Shown here: positions 7,508 through 16,086 of the stretch, in pieces
How positions within the stretch are numbered: the first letter of the stretch is position 1
Layout: each line of letters starts with the position of its first letter
Assembly (NCBI RefSeq): GCF_028369105.1
Contig: NZ_JAQNDO010000001.1
Span: 11,068,501-11,132,500 of the forward strand
Direction: 5' to 3'
DNA length: 64,000 nt
DNA from: Polyangium mundeleinium
Lineage (GTDB): Bacteria > Myxococcota_A > Polyangia > Polyangiales > Polyangiaceae
Translations under genes and position numbers: made by a program
The notes under the pieces: generated by a model
Told to the model about the DNA's origin: nothing
The model's input: only the letters and a program-made list of their open reading frames with translations
Database searches by the model: none

Positions 7508-9772
7508 ATGAAGCTTCGATCTCTTTCGGTGGCGGGGGTCCTCGCGGCGCTCGCCGTGGGCGTCGCCGGTTGTAGCGACGAACCGACGCAGAACACCACC
7601 ACGAGCTCGTCGAGCAGCGGCACCGGCGGCCAGGGCGGCGACGGCGGCGGCGGCACCGGCGGCGTCGGCGGCGACGGTGGCATGGGCGGCGGCGGCATGG
7701 GCGGCGGCGGCATGGGCGGCGGCGGCATGGGCGGCACCGGCGGCGTCGGGGGTATGGGCGGCACCGGTGGTATGGGCGGGTCCGGCGGCGGCAATCCCCC
7801 GACCGAGATCTGCAACAACATGATGGATGACGACGGCGACGGCGACGTCGACTGCTCCGACGCCGACTGCGCGGCGGCGTGCGCCGAGGCTTGCACGGGC
7901 GGCGCGGACGAGGACAACGACGGCGACATCGACTGCGCCGACGCCGACTGCGCGCTGGCACCCGCGTGCGGCAAGCTCGTCATCAACGAGATCGATTATG
8001 ACCAGGCCAGCGCCGACACGGCCGAGTTCATCGAGATCTACAATGCCGGCGGCGACGTGATGCTCGACGGCGTCGAGGTCATCCTCGTCAATGGCACGGG
8101 CCCCGCCGGCGCGGACGTCGTCTACGGCACGCCCTCCAAGCTCTCCGGGTTGCTCGCGGCCGGCGGATATGTCGTCGTCGCGTCCACGGGTGTGACGAAC
8201 ATCGATCCGGCCGCGATCGTCGTGTCGCTCCCGAACCCGATGGACAACATCCAGAATGGCGCGCCGGACGGCGTCGCGCTCTTCGATACGAAGACGAACA
8301 CGCTGCTCGACGGGCTCTCGTACGAAAACGGCACGCCGGACGGCCAGGTCACGGCCGTGATGCTCGGCGGCCAGACGTTCTCGCTGGTCTCGGGCACGCC
8401 GACGACCGCGTCCGACAACCAGGCCGCGGCCTCGCCGATCCGCTCGATGATCCGCTATCCGAATGGGCAGGACACGAGCGACGACAGCGTCGACTGGCGC
8501 GCGACCACGCAGATCACGCCGGGCGCGGCGAACGTGGCGACGGCCGAGGTCTGCGACACCGCCATGCTCGACGAGGACGCCGACAACCTCATCGACTGCG
8601 CCGACCCCGATTGCGCGATGGCGCCGCAGTGTACGGAGTCCTGCACCAACATGAAGGACGACGACGGCGACATGATGATCGATTGCGCCGATCCCGACTG
8701 CGCCGCCGATCCCGCGTGTTTGCCGCAGGAGAACTGCAGCAACGGCACCGACGACGACGGCGACATGGCGATCGACTGCGCCGACACGGATTGCGCCGAC
8801 AAGTCGTGCGGGGCGAACGGCCTCGTCTGCGAGGCCGCGTCGATGACGTGCGCCTGCCCGAGCGGCATGACGATGGAAATGGCCTGCGCCGACCTCGTCG
8901 ACGACGATTGCGACGGCCTCGTCGACTGCGCCGACACGGATTGCGCGGGCAACATGGCGTGCGTCGCCCAGAAGGTCACGGCGGTCGATTACCAGGTCAT
9001 CGCGCACGGCGGCAAGCTCGTCGTCACGGGCAATGGCTTCACGGGCGCGACGGTGGTCAAGATCGGCGGCGTCGATCAGACGTTCACGGTCGACAACAAC
9101 ACGCAGATCACGCTCACGAACGTGCCCGACACGACGCCGATCGCGCTGCAGGACCTCATCGTCACCACGCCGAGCGGCGACACGGCGCCGTTCCAGGTGA
9201 CCGTGATTCACCTGCTCATCAACGAGCTCGACTCGGACCAGATGGGCACGGACTCCGCGGAGTTCGTCGAGATCACGACGGGCGTGCCGAACGTGAGCCT
9301 CGCGGGCTACACGCTCGTCCTCTACAATGGCAACAACGATCTCTCGTACACGCCCGTGACGGCGCTCTCCGGCACGACGGACGCGAATGGCATGCTGGTC
9401 GTCGGCAGCCCGGGGATGACGCCCGCGCCGACCATCGCTTTCAGCGCGGCCAGCGTGATTCAGAATGGCCAGGACGCGGTGGCGATTTACCAGGCCGCCC
9501 CGGCGTCGTTCCCCTCGGGCACGGCGGTCAAGGCGAACGGCCTCATCGACGTGCTCGTCTATTCCACGGGGCAAACGGCCGACGCCGGCCTGCTCGACGT
9601 CCTCATCGGGCCCGCGGGCACGCCGGGCCGCACGCAGGTGAGCGAAGGCTCGGGCGGCGTGCAGGAGACGCAATCGATCCAGCGCTGCGGCGACGGTCGC
9701 AGGAATGGCGACAAGTTCAAGGTCGGGCAGCCCACGCCCGGCGCGGCGAACAACGTCATGGCCTGCCCGTGA
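7508..9772 (+). CDS. Lipoprotein with DxDxD cysteine repeats, IPT/TIG-like and two lamin-tail domains
   Basis: A 754-residue surface lipoprotein with lipobox VAGC. A Gly/Met-rich linker (GGGMGGGGMGG type) leads to two acidic repeats ending in DVDCSDADC and DIDCADADC. A first lamin-tail domain follows (LVINEIDYDQ...AEFIEIYN). Then come four more acidic Cys repeats of the DDDGD...DCAD.DC type, probably calcium-binding. An IPT/TIG-like immunoglobulin fold (VVTGNGFTGATVVKIGG) and a second lamin-tail domain (LLINELDSDQ...AEFVEI) complete the protein. Lamin-tail domains in bacteria sit on secreted or surface proteins. The ATG at 7508 is preferred over 7493 because the ribosome-binding GAGGAG lies just downstream of the earlier ATG. 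No catalytic domain is seen. Confidence 0.82.
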   Translation: MKLRSLSVAGVLAALAVGVAGCSDEPTQNTTTSSSSSGTGGQGGDGGGGTGGVGGDGGMGGGGMGGGGMGGGGMGGTGGVGGMGGTGGMGGSGGGNPPTEICNNMMDDDGDGDVDCSDADCAAACAEACTGGADEDNDGDIDCADADCALAPACGKLVINEIDYDQASADTAEFIEIYNAGGDVMLDGVEVILVNGTGPAGADVVYGTPSKLSGLLAAGGYVVVASTGVTNIDPAAIVVSLPNPMDNIQNGAPDGVALFDTKTNTLLDGLSYENGTPDGQVTAVMLGGQTFSLVSGTPTTASDNQAAASPIRSMIRYPNGQDTSDDSVDWRATTQITPGAANVATAEVCDTAMLDEDADNLIDCADPDCAMAPQCTESCTNMKDDDGDMMIDCADPDCAADPACLPQENCSNGTDDDGDMAIDCADTDCADKSCGANGLVCEAASMTCACPSGMTMEMACADLVDDDCDGLVDCADTDCAGNMACVAQKVTAVDYQVIAHGGKLVVTGNGFTGATVVKIGGVDQTFTVDNNTQITLTNVPDTTPIALQDLIVTTPSGDTAPFQVTVIHLLINELDSDQMGTDSAEFVEITTGVPNVSLAGYTLVLYNGNNDLSYTPVTALSGTTDANGMLVVGSPGMTPAPTIAFSAASVIQNGQDAVAIYQAAPASFPSGTAVKANGLIDVLVYSTGQTADAGLLDVLIGPAGTPGRTQVSEGSGGVQETQSIQRCGDGRRNGDKFKVGQPTPGAANNVMACP

Positions 9773-9781
9773 CATCGGCGC

Positions 9782-9807
9782 GGGGGCTCGGTTCCGATCG
9801 AGCCCCC
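9782..9807. terminator. Hairpin between convergent genes
   Basis: A perfect 9-bp stem GGGGGCTCG / CGAGCCCCC with an 8-base loop, followed by TTCCC. It lies between the stops of the lamin-tail lipoprotein (+) and the lytic transglycosylase (-), so it could serve both. Confidence 0.6.
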
Positions 9808-9827
9808 TTCCCGCCTCCCCTTCCCCC

Positions 9828-12128
9828 TCAATAAGCGTCCGGCGGCACCTCGACGTCGACCGGCACCTCCAGCACGAGCGGCGCGACGGCCGCGTCGCCG
9901 CCTTCCATCCATTGATATCGCGCCAGGTTCCCGAGCACGCGCGCCACGTAATTGCGCGTCTCGTCGTAGGGAATCCGCGCGACCCAGAGATCCGCCTCCG
10001 CGTCCACGCCCGGCCGCATCCATTGCCCCACGGCCTTCGGACCGGCGTTGTACGAGGCCACCGCGAGGACCGGGTTTTTCCGAAACGTCTTCAGCAGCTT
10101 GCCGATGTAATACGAGCCGAGCCGGAGATTGACGTGCGGGCTCTTGAGCCGCGACGGCTCGAAGCTCATGCCGACCTCGGCCGCGGCCTTCTCGGCCGTC
10201 TTCGGCATGAGCTGCAAAAGGCCCACGGCGAGCACGGGCGAGAGCGCTTCCTGATCAAACGCGCTCTCCTGCCGCATGAGCGAATGCACGAGCCCGCGGG
10301 GCACCTCGTGCTCCCCTTCGAGCTTCTGCACCTCGTCGAGGTAAGGCCGCGGATAAAGGCACTCCCAGGCCCAGCGATCGGCCTCGCCCGGCGCACGGAG
10401 GAGCTGCGGCATTCCCACCTGCGCCACGCCCACCCGATACCGGCGCCGCGCATGCGCGAGCTTGCCGTACATGCCGCAAAGCGCCTCGGCCTCACGACCG
10501 GCGAACCGCGCGGCCGCCTCGCGCTCGAAGGGAACCAGCCTCCCCTCGGCCTCGGCGTCGAGCCCGATCGAGACGAGCAAACGCGCCGGATCCGGCAAAT
10601 CGAGGTCGAGTGGATTCGCCGGGCGCACGGCCGCAGGCTCGATCAAGGGCGGCAAGGGCGCGCCCGCGGCGGCCAGGCGCGAGCGGGCGGCGAGCGCGGC
10701 GAAGGAGAGCGGGAACGTGCGGGCGACCTCGGTCCAGATGCGCACGGCCTCGTCGCGGTCGCCGGCGCGGAAGGCGGCGAGCCCTTCGAGCTCGCGGAGC
10801 TTCTGCGCCTCGTCGGGCTTTTTTGCGGCCTTCGCCAGCCTGCCGAGCGTCTTTTGCGCGACCTTCGGCTGCGACGCCGAGAGCTGCGCGAGCGCCTGCT
10901 CGTATTCGGCGTCCTCGCGGTAGGCGCCTTTCGGGAAGAGCGCGAGGTACCGCGTATAAAGCGGCGCGGCCTCGTCATAACGGCCGCGGAGCAGGAGCCA
11001 GCGCGCGGCCTGGTACAAGGAGCGCTCGGCCCAGCTATTTTTCTTGAACCGCGAGGCGAGGTCGAGCCAGCGCTTGATCGCCTCGTCGGCCTGACCGCCG
11101 CGGGCGAGCGCATTCGCGGATTGATACATCGCCTCGACCTTGCGCGGGCCGGGCAACGTGGAGAGCACGCGGAAAGCCTTTTCCGCCTCGGGATAATCGC
11201 GCGCCTTGAGCTTCGCCTCGGCCCGCGCGTGGAGCACGTCGAGCAGCGGCACCGTCTTCTTTTTTTCGAGCTCGTCGAGGATCGGTACCGCCGATTCGGC
11301 CTGGCCTGCCCGGACGAGCGTGAGCGCGCGAGCGAGCTGATCCTTCGGCGCGAGCGATTGCTTCAGCCGATCGAGCGCGGCCGCGCCGGCCTCACCCTCG
11401 GGCAAACCGGCGGCCTCGACGGCGAGCCAGCGCAGGTCGGCGATCGCGATGGGCATAAGGCCCTGGGCTTCGGCGATCCGGGCGCGGGCGGCCCGGAGCT
11501 TCGCCTCGTCGCTCTTCTTGCGCGACCGACCGGCCGCGGCGAGCGCGCGATCGAGGATCGACCGCGCCTGGGCGAGCTGCCCGTCCTTCTCCAGCGCGAG
11601 CGCGGCGCGATGCTGGTCGGAAGGCGACCTCGATTTGCCGAAAAACGCCGCGGCTTCGGCGAAGGGCCCCGCGACGGACGCGGCCTCGGCGCGCCGGCGC
11701 ACGATGTCGTCCACGAGCAGCGGCAGCTCCTTTTCGAGCCCCGTGAAGAGCTCGACCGTGCGCGCCGCGTCGCCCCGTTCGAGCGCGACGCGCCCCCGGA
11801 CGTACCGCATCTCGGGCCGCTGCCGATCGACCTCGGGCAACGCGTCGAGCTGCGCCTCGGCCTCGTCCCAGCGCTCCAGGCGCACGGCGTCGGCCCAGCG
11901 CGCGGGCGAGGGCGCAGGCGCGGCGGCAGGCGCGGTCGTGCCGGCGGGGAGGGCCGTGGCCGCGGGCGCGGCGGCGGAGGCGGACGTCACGGCCGACGCG
12001 GACGCGGCGGAACCGCCCTCGGCGCTCGACGTGGTCTCGCCGGGCATCGGCATCGAGCGAGCGCAAGCGCCGAGCCCAAGCGCCCCGAGCCCGAAGAGCC
12101 CCATCACGATCCGCCGCCTCTGCACCAC
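9828..12128 (-). CDS. Soluble lytic murein transglycosylase-like lipoprotein with TPR-type repeats
   Basis: A 766-residue envelope protein. The lipobox region is LGALGLGAC, followed by an Ala/Ser/Pro linker and a long alpha-helical TPR-like superhelix (from about WADAVRLERWDEAEAQLDAL onward). The C-terminal SLT domain carries the catalytic glutamate in LMRQESAFDQEA, then SPVLAVGLLQLMPKTA and VASYNAGPKAVGQW, the standard goose-lysozyme-like motifs. It would cleave the MurNAc-GlcNAc bond in peptidoglycan with anhydro-ring formation. The start is one of two adjacent GTG codons (12128 or 12125) with GGAGGAG just upstream; an ATG at 12104 is a weaker option. The open frame extends far upstream, but that part is antisense to other genes. 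Confidence 0.9.
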   Translation of the reverse strand: MVQRRRIVMGLFGLGALGLGACARSMPMPGETTSSAEGGSAASASAVTSASAAAPAATALPAGTTAPAAAPAPSPARWADAVRLERWDEAEAQLDALPEVDRQRPEMRYVRGRVALERGDAARTVELFTGLEKELPLLVDDIVRRRAEAASVAGPFAEAAAFFGKSRSPSDQHRAALALEKDGQLAQARSILDRALAAAGRSRKKSDEAKLRAARARIAEAQGLMPIAIADLRWLAVEAAGLPEGEAGAAALDRLKQSLAPKDQLARALTLVRAGQAESAVPILDELEKKKTVPLLDVLHARAEAKLKARDYPEAEKAFRVLSTLPGPRKVEAMYQSANALARGGQADEAIKRWLDLASRFKKNSWAERSLYQAARWLLLRGRYDEAAPLYTRYLALFPKGAYREDAEYEQALAQLSASQPKVAQKTLGRLAKAAKKPDEAQKLRELEGLAAFRAGDRDEAVRIWTEVARTFPLSFAALAARSRLAAAGAPLPPLIEPAAVRPANPLDLDLPDPARLLVSIGLDAEAEGRLVPFEREAAARFAGREAEALCGMYGKLAHARRRYRVGVAQVGMPQLLRAPGEADRWAWECLYPRPYLDEVQKLEGEHEVPRGLVHSLMRQESAFDQEALSPVLAVGLLQLMPKTAEKAAAEVGMSFEPSRLKSPHVNLRLGSYYIGKLLKTFRKNPVLAVASYNAGPKAVGQWMRPGVDAEADLWVARIPYDETRNYVARVLGNLARYQWMEGGDAAVAPLVLEVPVDVEVPPDAY

Positions 12129-12235
12129 CGTTTCTCCTCCAACGAGAGCTAGCAGGGGAACAAGGGGGCCCGCAAGAAAGTCCCGTCTGTTTTTCCTTCG
12201 ATTACATGATGAAATTGAAAGATCCGACGCGCCGC

Positions 12236-13201
12236 TCAATCGATTCCCGCGGCGATCCGGGCGATGGTCGCGCGGTCTTCCTCGAACAAAAACTCGTCCA
12301 CCTCCTCGATCGACCCCACCTTCGCGGGGGCGACCCCGAGGCGCAACGCCGCCGCGCGCGCCACGGCGGCGACGACCGGATGCGGCGAGCTCGACAGGCG
12401 GAGGAGCTTGGGCGTCACGGCCTGGGCGCCGAGCAAGGCCGCGCAGAGCGCCGCGATCGGCCGCGGATCCGCCAATCCCGGCACGTCGCCCGCGAGCGCG
12501 CGGCCGAGCACGGCCACGGTCTCGGGACCCGGCGCCCGCAGCAAGGCCCGGCGATAATCGCCCGCCGGCAAGTACAGCCGCGCCGCCCCCCGGCTCGTCG
12601 AGCAGAGCTCCTGCGCGTGCCGCAGGAGAAGGCCCACCACGGGCCCGAGCCCGTCCTCGTCGAGCACGTCCATTCCTTCGAGGTCCGTGGCGAGCGGGCG
12701 CGACGCCTCGTCCGTGTAGGCGTCGAGGTTCACCGTCAGCGACTCCAGGCCCACGGCCCCGGGCGCGTGCCCGGCGAGCACGTCGTGCTCGGTCTGCACC
12801 GTCACCACGCTCGAGACGATCGCCGGCGTACCGCCGCGGAGCGTGTGCTTCACCTCGACCTCGACCTTCCGAATGGCCGACCAGCGCAGGATACGCGCCT
12901 CGGCGCCCGGATCGACGAGCACGCCCCAGGGCACGATGGCCATGTTGACCTCGCGCGCCCCGGAGGGCGCCCGTGGCCTCTGGATCTGCCGCACGAGACC
13001 CACAGCGAACGCTGCGCCGCCCGCCACGGCGAGCCCGATCGGGAGCGAGCCAGACGTGAGCGACCAGGCCGCCGTCTCCGGTCCGAGCGCGAGCCCGAGG
13101 CTCGAAAGCCCCACCGTACCGGCGGCCAGCGTGAGCGCCCGGAAGCTCGGACCCGGGACCAGCCACACGTACCGAAAATCCGGCGGAGGTGCACAGCGCA
13201 T
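12236..13201 (-). CDS. Hypothetical membrane protein with PH-like cytoplasmic region
   Basis: A 321-residue protein of unknown function. Two hydrophobic helices (about residues 19-38 and 46-68) are followed by a beta-rich segment, VNMAIVPWGVLVDPGAEA then WSAIRKVEVEVKHTL, that reads like the bacterial PH domains found after two membrane helices. The C-terminal third is helical and Ala/Leu-rich (DPRPIAALCAALLGAQAV..VVAAVARAAALRLGV) and could be a HEAT-like repeat. The ATG at 13201 follows AGGTG; earlier in-frame starts exist at 13204 and beyond. It sits upstream of the transglycosylase on the same strand with a 107 bp gap and is divergent from the cupredoxin gene. Confidence 0.6.
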   Translation of the reverse strand: MRCAPPPDFRYVWLVPGPSFRALTLAAGTVGLSSLGLALGPETAAWSLTSGSLPIGLAVAGGAAFAVGLVRQIQRPRAPSGAREVNMAIVPWGVLVDPGAEARILRWSAIRKVEVEVKHTLRGGTPAIVSSVVTVQTEHDVLAGHAPGAVGLESLTVNLDAYTDEASRPLATDLEGMDVLDEDGLGPVVGLLLRHAQELCSTSRGAARLYLPAGDYRRALLRAPGPETVAVLGRALAGDVPGLADPRPIAALCAALLGAQAVTPKLLRLSSSPHPVVAAVARAAALRLGVAPAKVGSIEEVDEFLFEEDRATIARIAAGID

Positions 13202-13458
13202 CACGACACCTGGAAAGGTAAGCCGATCCTCGCCCGGGCGGAAGGGCCGAGCGGACGAACGATGGCATCCGGGGAGGACCGTCATCCAGCATTCCATGTC
13301 CGCCGGGATCTGTATGCGCGGAGATGGTAATTGGAGATTCCAGCCACGTCGAAGTCGTGCATCCGTGAAGACGCGGATACGGAAAGGGTGATAGGCTTCC
13401 CGTCCTATGTGGATCCGGCATCCGGGGGGAGCCGGACCACGCGAGAAAGGTTGGTAGC

Positions 13459-14067
13459 TTGAACATGCGAACAATCGGTATGCTTCTGGTCGTCGGCGCG
13501 ATGCTGTCTGCGGGCGCGGGTTGTGGCGACGATACGGGCGGCAGCGGCGGCACGGGCGGGACGGCTGGCACCGGTGGCACGGGCGGCATGGGCGGCACCG
13601 GTGGGATGGGTGGGATGGGCGGCGGTGGGATGGGCGGCATGGGTGGGATGGGCGGCGCCGGTGGGATGGGCGGCGCCGGTGGGATGGGCGGCGCCGGTGG
13701 GATGGGCGGTATGGGCGGCGCCGGCGGCGGCGAGATGATGGCCGTCAATGGCTGTACGGTGGATATGGCCGAGGATCACACGGCCGACGCGTCGGCGACC
13801 GTGAAGACCACGGGCCTCTCGTACGCGCCGAAGTGCATTCGCGTGAAGGCGGGGGCGGACGTCATCTTCGATTCGAATTTCACGGTCCACCCGCTCGTGG
13901 GCGGTACCGTCGAGGGGCTCATGAAGACCGAGGACGCAGCCTCGCCGATCAAGAAGACGACCACCGGAACGATGGCGAGCTTCAACCTCCCGAACAAGGG
14001 CACGTTCGGTTATTACTGTGACACGCACGCCCTCGGCGGGATGACGGGGGCGATCTTCGTCGAGTGA
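13459..14067 (+). CDS. Cupredoxin (plastocyanin-like) lipoprotein with Gly-Met linker
   Basis: A 202-residue copper protein. The lipoprotein signal ends in SAGAGC, then a linker of about 65 residues of GGMGG/GGAGG units. The C-terminal cupredoxin domain carries a type-1 copper ligand set: His in NFTVHPL, then Cys-His-Met in GYYCDTHALGGMTG. The role is probably electron transfer in the periplasm; the partner is unknown. Two starts are possible: TTG at 13459, 8 bases after AGAAAGG, or ATG at 13465; the TTG has better spacing. The linker lies in an imperfect short tandem repeat (13600-13735) that could vary in length. The next gene starts 4 bases after the stop. Confidence 0.85.
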   Translation: MNMRTIGMLLVVGAMLSAGAGCGDDTGGSGGTGGTAGTGGTGGMGGTGGMGGMGGGGMGGMGGMGGAGGMGGAGGMGGAGGMGGMGGAGGGEMMAVNGCTVDMAEDHTADASATVKTTGLSYAPKCIRVKAGADVIFDSNFTVHPLVGGTVEGLMKTEDAASPIKKTTTGTMASFNLPNKGTFGYYCDTHALGGMTGAIFVE

Positions 14068-14071
14068 TCCC

Positions 14072-14395
14072 ATGAAAACCCTTGCCATGGCCCTCACGTG
14101 CGCGGCGCTGTCCTGTGTCGCGCTCGCCGCGTGCGGGGACCAGGAGGAGGAGAACATTCCCGTCGGAAACAACGCCACGACCTCGTCGAGCAGCAGCACG
14201 ACGGGGCCCGGCGGGGCCGGCGGAATGGGCGGCGCAGGTACCGGCGGAATGGGTGGCGCCGGCGGTATGGGTGGCGCTGGGGGAATGGGCGGTAGCGGCG
14301 GCGCCGGCGGTATGGGCGGTGCTGGCGGAATGGGCGGCAGCGGCGGCGCTGGCGGAATGGGCGGCGCTGGCGGCGGCGGCTCGATGATGCCCTGA
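14072..14395 (+). CDS. Linker-only lipoprotein (signal peptide plus Gly-Met repeat)
   Basis: A 107-residue lipoprotein. A good signal sequence with lipobox LAAC is followed by an acidic patch (GDQEEENIPVGNN), a Thr/Ser stretch and then only GGMGGAGGMGGSGG-type repeat to the end (GGGGSMMP). Neighbouring lipoproteins use the same linker to hold a folded domain; this one has none, so it is either a true low-complexity surface lipoprotein or a gene that lost its domain. It starts 4 bases after the cupredoxin stop with no clear ribosome-binding site, suggesting reinitiation. A strong terminator follows. Confidence 0.65.
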   Translation: MKTLAMALTCAALSCVALAACGDQEEENIPVGNNATTSSSSSTTGPGGAGGMGGAGTGGMGGAGGMGGAGGMGGSGGAGGMGGAGGMGGSGGAGGMGGAGGGGSMMP

Positions 14396-14412
14396 TTTCG
14401 CCTGCTCGGGTG

Positions 14413-14452
14413 GGGCCTCGCGAAGTGGTTGGCGCGAGGCCCACGCCTTTTT
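14413..14452 (+). terminator. Rho-independent terminator after the cupredoxin operon
   Basis: A perfect 10-bp stem GGGCCTCGCG / CGCGAGGCCC with a 10-base loop, followed by ACGCC and TTTTT. It ends the cupredoxin and linker lipoprotein operon and lies next to the stop of the convergent oxidoreductase remnant. Confidence 0.85.
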
Positions 14453-14457
14453 GGTAC

Positions 14458-15123
14458 TCAGCCGAGGTCTGCTCCCGGCGTGAGGTCGACCCACGCCTTG
14501 CGCCGGTGCGACGCGTAGAGCGCCTCGAGGATCCTTTGCACTTCAAGCGAACGCGCAAAGCTCGCTGGCGGCTCGCCCCCGTCGCGGATGGCCCGCGTGA
14601 ATCCGTCGAAAAGCCTCCCGAGCGAGACGCGCTGTTCGCCGCTCCCATCCGCCGGGTCGGGCGCGACGACGCGGCCGTCGACCGTGCACAAGCGCTCCGG
14701 AACCGGCACTTCCTGGCCCCTGGGCTCCATGGCGTAATCGCTCTGGCCCGCATACAGCTTGGCGGAAGCGATGCTCGGATAGCGCAGGGCGTCGAGCCGC
14801 AGCCGTCCCTTGCTGCCGAACGCGTCGATAGAAAAACCCGGGCAATCGGCCGCGGTCCACGAGGTCGTCAGGGTTCCCATCGCGCCGTTCGCGAACCGGA
14901 GCAGGGCATGTGAAGTGTCATCGGTCTCCACCTGCATGGTTTCCCCACTCGGCAGCTCCCACGTCTTCAACTGCGTCTGCATCTGCCCGACGACCGATTG
15001 AAGGGGGCCGAAGACATGCCGGAGGGCATGCAGCATGTGCGACCCCTGATTGCGCGTGACGCTGACGCCCAGGCCCGACTTGCCGAACCAGGTATAGGGA
15101 AATGCGTCCTCGCATTCGTTCAT
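14458..15123 (-). pseudogene. Gfo/Idh/MocA oxidoreductase remnant lacking the NAD-binding half
   Basis: A 221-codon frame that matches only the C-terminal alpha/beta domain of Gfo/Idh/MocA oxidoreductases: NQGSHMLHALRHVFGP, then ALLRFANGAMGTLTTSW, IDAFGSKGRLRLD and a C-terminal LFDGFTRAIRDGGEPP. Intact members are about 330-400 residues and begin with a Rossmann GxGxxG domain. Here the frame is closed by a TGA directly before the ATG at 15123, and no Rossmann sequence is found upstream, where the LysM gene ends 62 bp away. The simplest reading is a 5'-truncated gene; a free-standing C-terminal domain protein is less likely because the NAD and catalytic residues are absent. Confidence 0.75.
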
Positions 15124-15184
15124 TCATGACGCCGAGGCGAAAGGCCGGCGAGCTGGGGCCGGCGTCACGCGGGCGCGGAAGCGC

Positions 15185-15994
15185 CTACTTGAGCGCCGAA
15201 ATGCCGTAGGAGAAGCACTGGTGGATCTCCTCGGTCGCGTAGTCGGTGGAGACGCTACCCTCGCCGCTGGCGAGTTGCTCGAATGCCTGTACGGCCTGGG
15301 CGAACTTCTTCGTTCGAACCCCGGCTGCGCGCAGGTGCTCCACGACAGGGCGAAGCGCGCTGGCGGCGGCGTCGAGCTCGCGCTTCGCCGTGGCGCTCGG
15401 CCGATAGTTCCCCGCCCCCGGCTTCTGCGCGCGAAGCTGCTTCTCGATCTCGGGCTGGACACGGACGAAGTGGGTGTACGACGCGGCGACCGCGCTCATT
15501 TCGCTCGCCCATTTCGCCGCGACCTGCTCGCGGGCCAGGGTCTCGAAAGGCGGAATCTTCAATGTCTCGCCGGCGCGAAGCCCCTTCCGCTCGTGGTGGT
15601 TGTGCGACACGAGGAGGTCTTGATACGTCCGGCTCCCATAACAACGGTTGGTGATGGACTCGAAGGAATCCCCTTTCTCGACGCGGAGGGTGCTCGGGCA
15701 CGAAGGCGGCGCCGTGGGCTGCGCCGACGGAGGCGTCTCCTCGACGTCCGATGCCGTCGTCTCCGGCGGTGTCCCCGGCGGCGCGGCGGACGCGGTGGCG
15801 CTCGGCGCGGCGGACGACGTGGCGCTCGGCGCTGGAGCGATGGCGCTCGGAGGGGCCACCGCCGCCTCGTCCGGCTGGCCACGCGTGCATCCCCCCACGA
15901 CGAGGCAAAGGAACCCACCACGAGCCAGCCGCGAGAGGCGTGTGCTCCCTGGAGCCCTCTCCATCCGCGATCGGTTGCGAACCCAGAACCCCAT
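15185..15994 (-). CDS. LysM-domain lipoprotein
   Basis: An approximately 269-residue lipoprotein: RLSRLARGGFLCLVVGGC is a clear lipoprotein signal, followed by a long Ala/Pro/Ser/Thr linker. A LysM domain follows (LRVEKGDSFESITNRCYG, then YQDLLVSHNHH and LRAGETLKIPP) and then a helical C-terminal domain (residues about 170-269) with no motif I recognise. LysM binds peptidoglycan, so this is probably a wall-associated outer-membrane lipoprotein. The start at 15994 has GGAGGAGG about 13 bases upstream; ATG at 15964 (MERAPGS...) is also possible and gives a more compact signal. It lies about 90 bp after the DUF2252 gene on the same strand. Confidence 0.78.
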   Translation of the reverse strand: MGFWVRNRSRMERAPGSTRLSRLARGGFLCLVVGGCTRGQPDEAAVAPPSAIAPAPSATSSAAPSATASAAPPGTPPETTASDVEETPPSAQPTAPPSCPSTLRVEKGDSFESITNRCYGSRTYQDLLVSHNHHERKGLRAGETLKIPPFETLAREQVAAKWASEMSAVAASYTHFVRVQPEIEKQLRAQKPGAGNYRPSATAKRELDAAASALRPVVEHLRAAGVRTKKFAQAVQAFEQLASGEGSVSTDYATEEIHQCFSYGISALK

Positions 15995-16086
15995 GAGCCA
16001 GCCGCGACCTCCTCCTCGACGCCTAGCAGGCGTCCCGGCGTGCCAGCAAGTTCCGCTCGACGTTTCTTTGCTCCCGCCCCCGCCGC

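Noticed and set aside
12129-13748. N-terminal extension of the lytic transglycosylase frame to 13748
   Set aside because: The stretch is antisense to the PH-like membrane gene and part of the cupredoxin gene; the lipoprotein signal and GGAGGAG at 12128 mark the true start.
15124-15462. Short minus-strand ORF as the missing N-terminus of the oxidoreductase
   Set aside because: It is out of frame with the LysM gene, Arg/Ser/Pro-rich and has no Rossmann motif.
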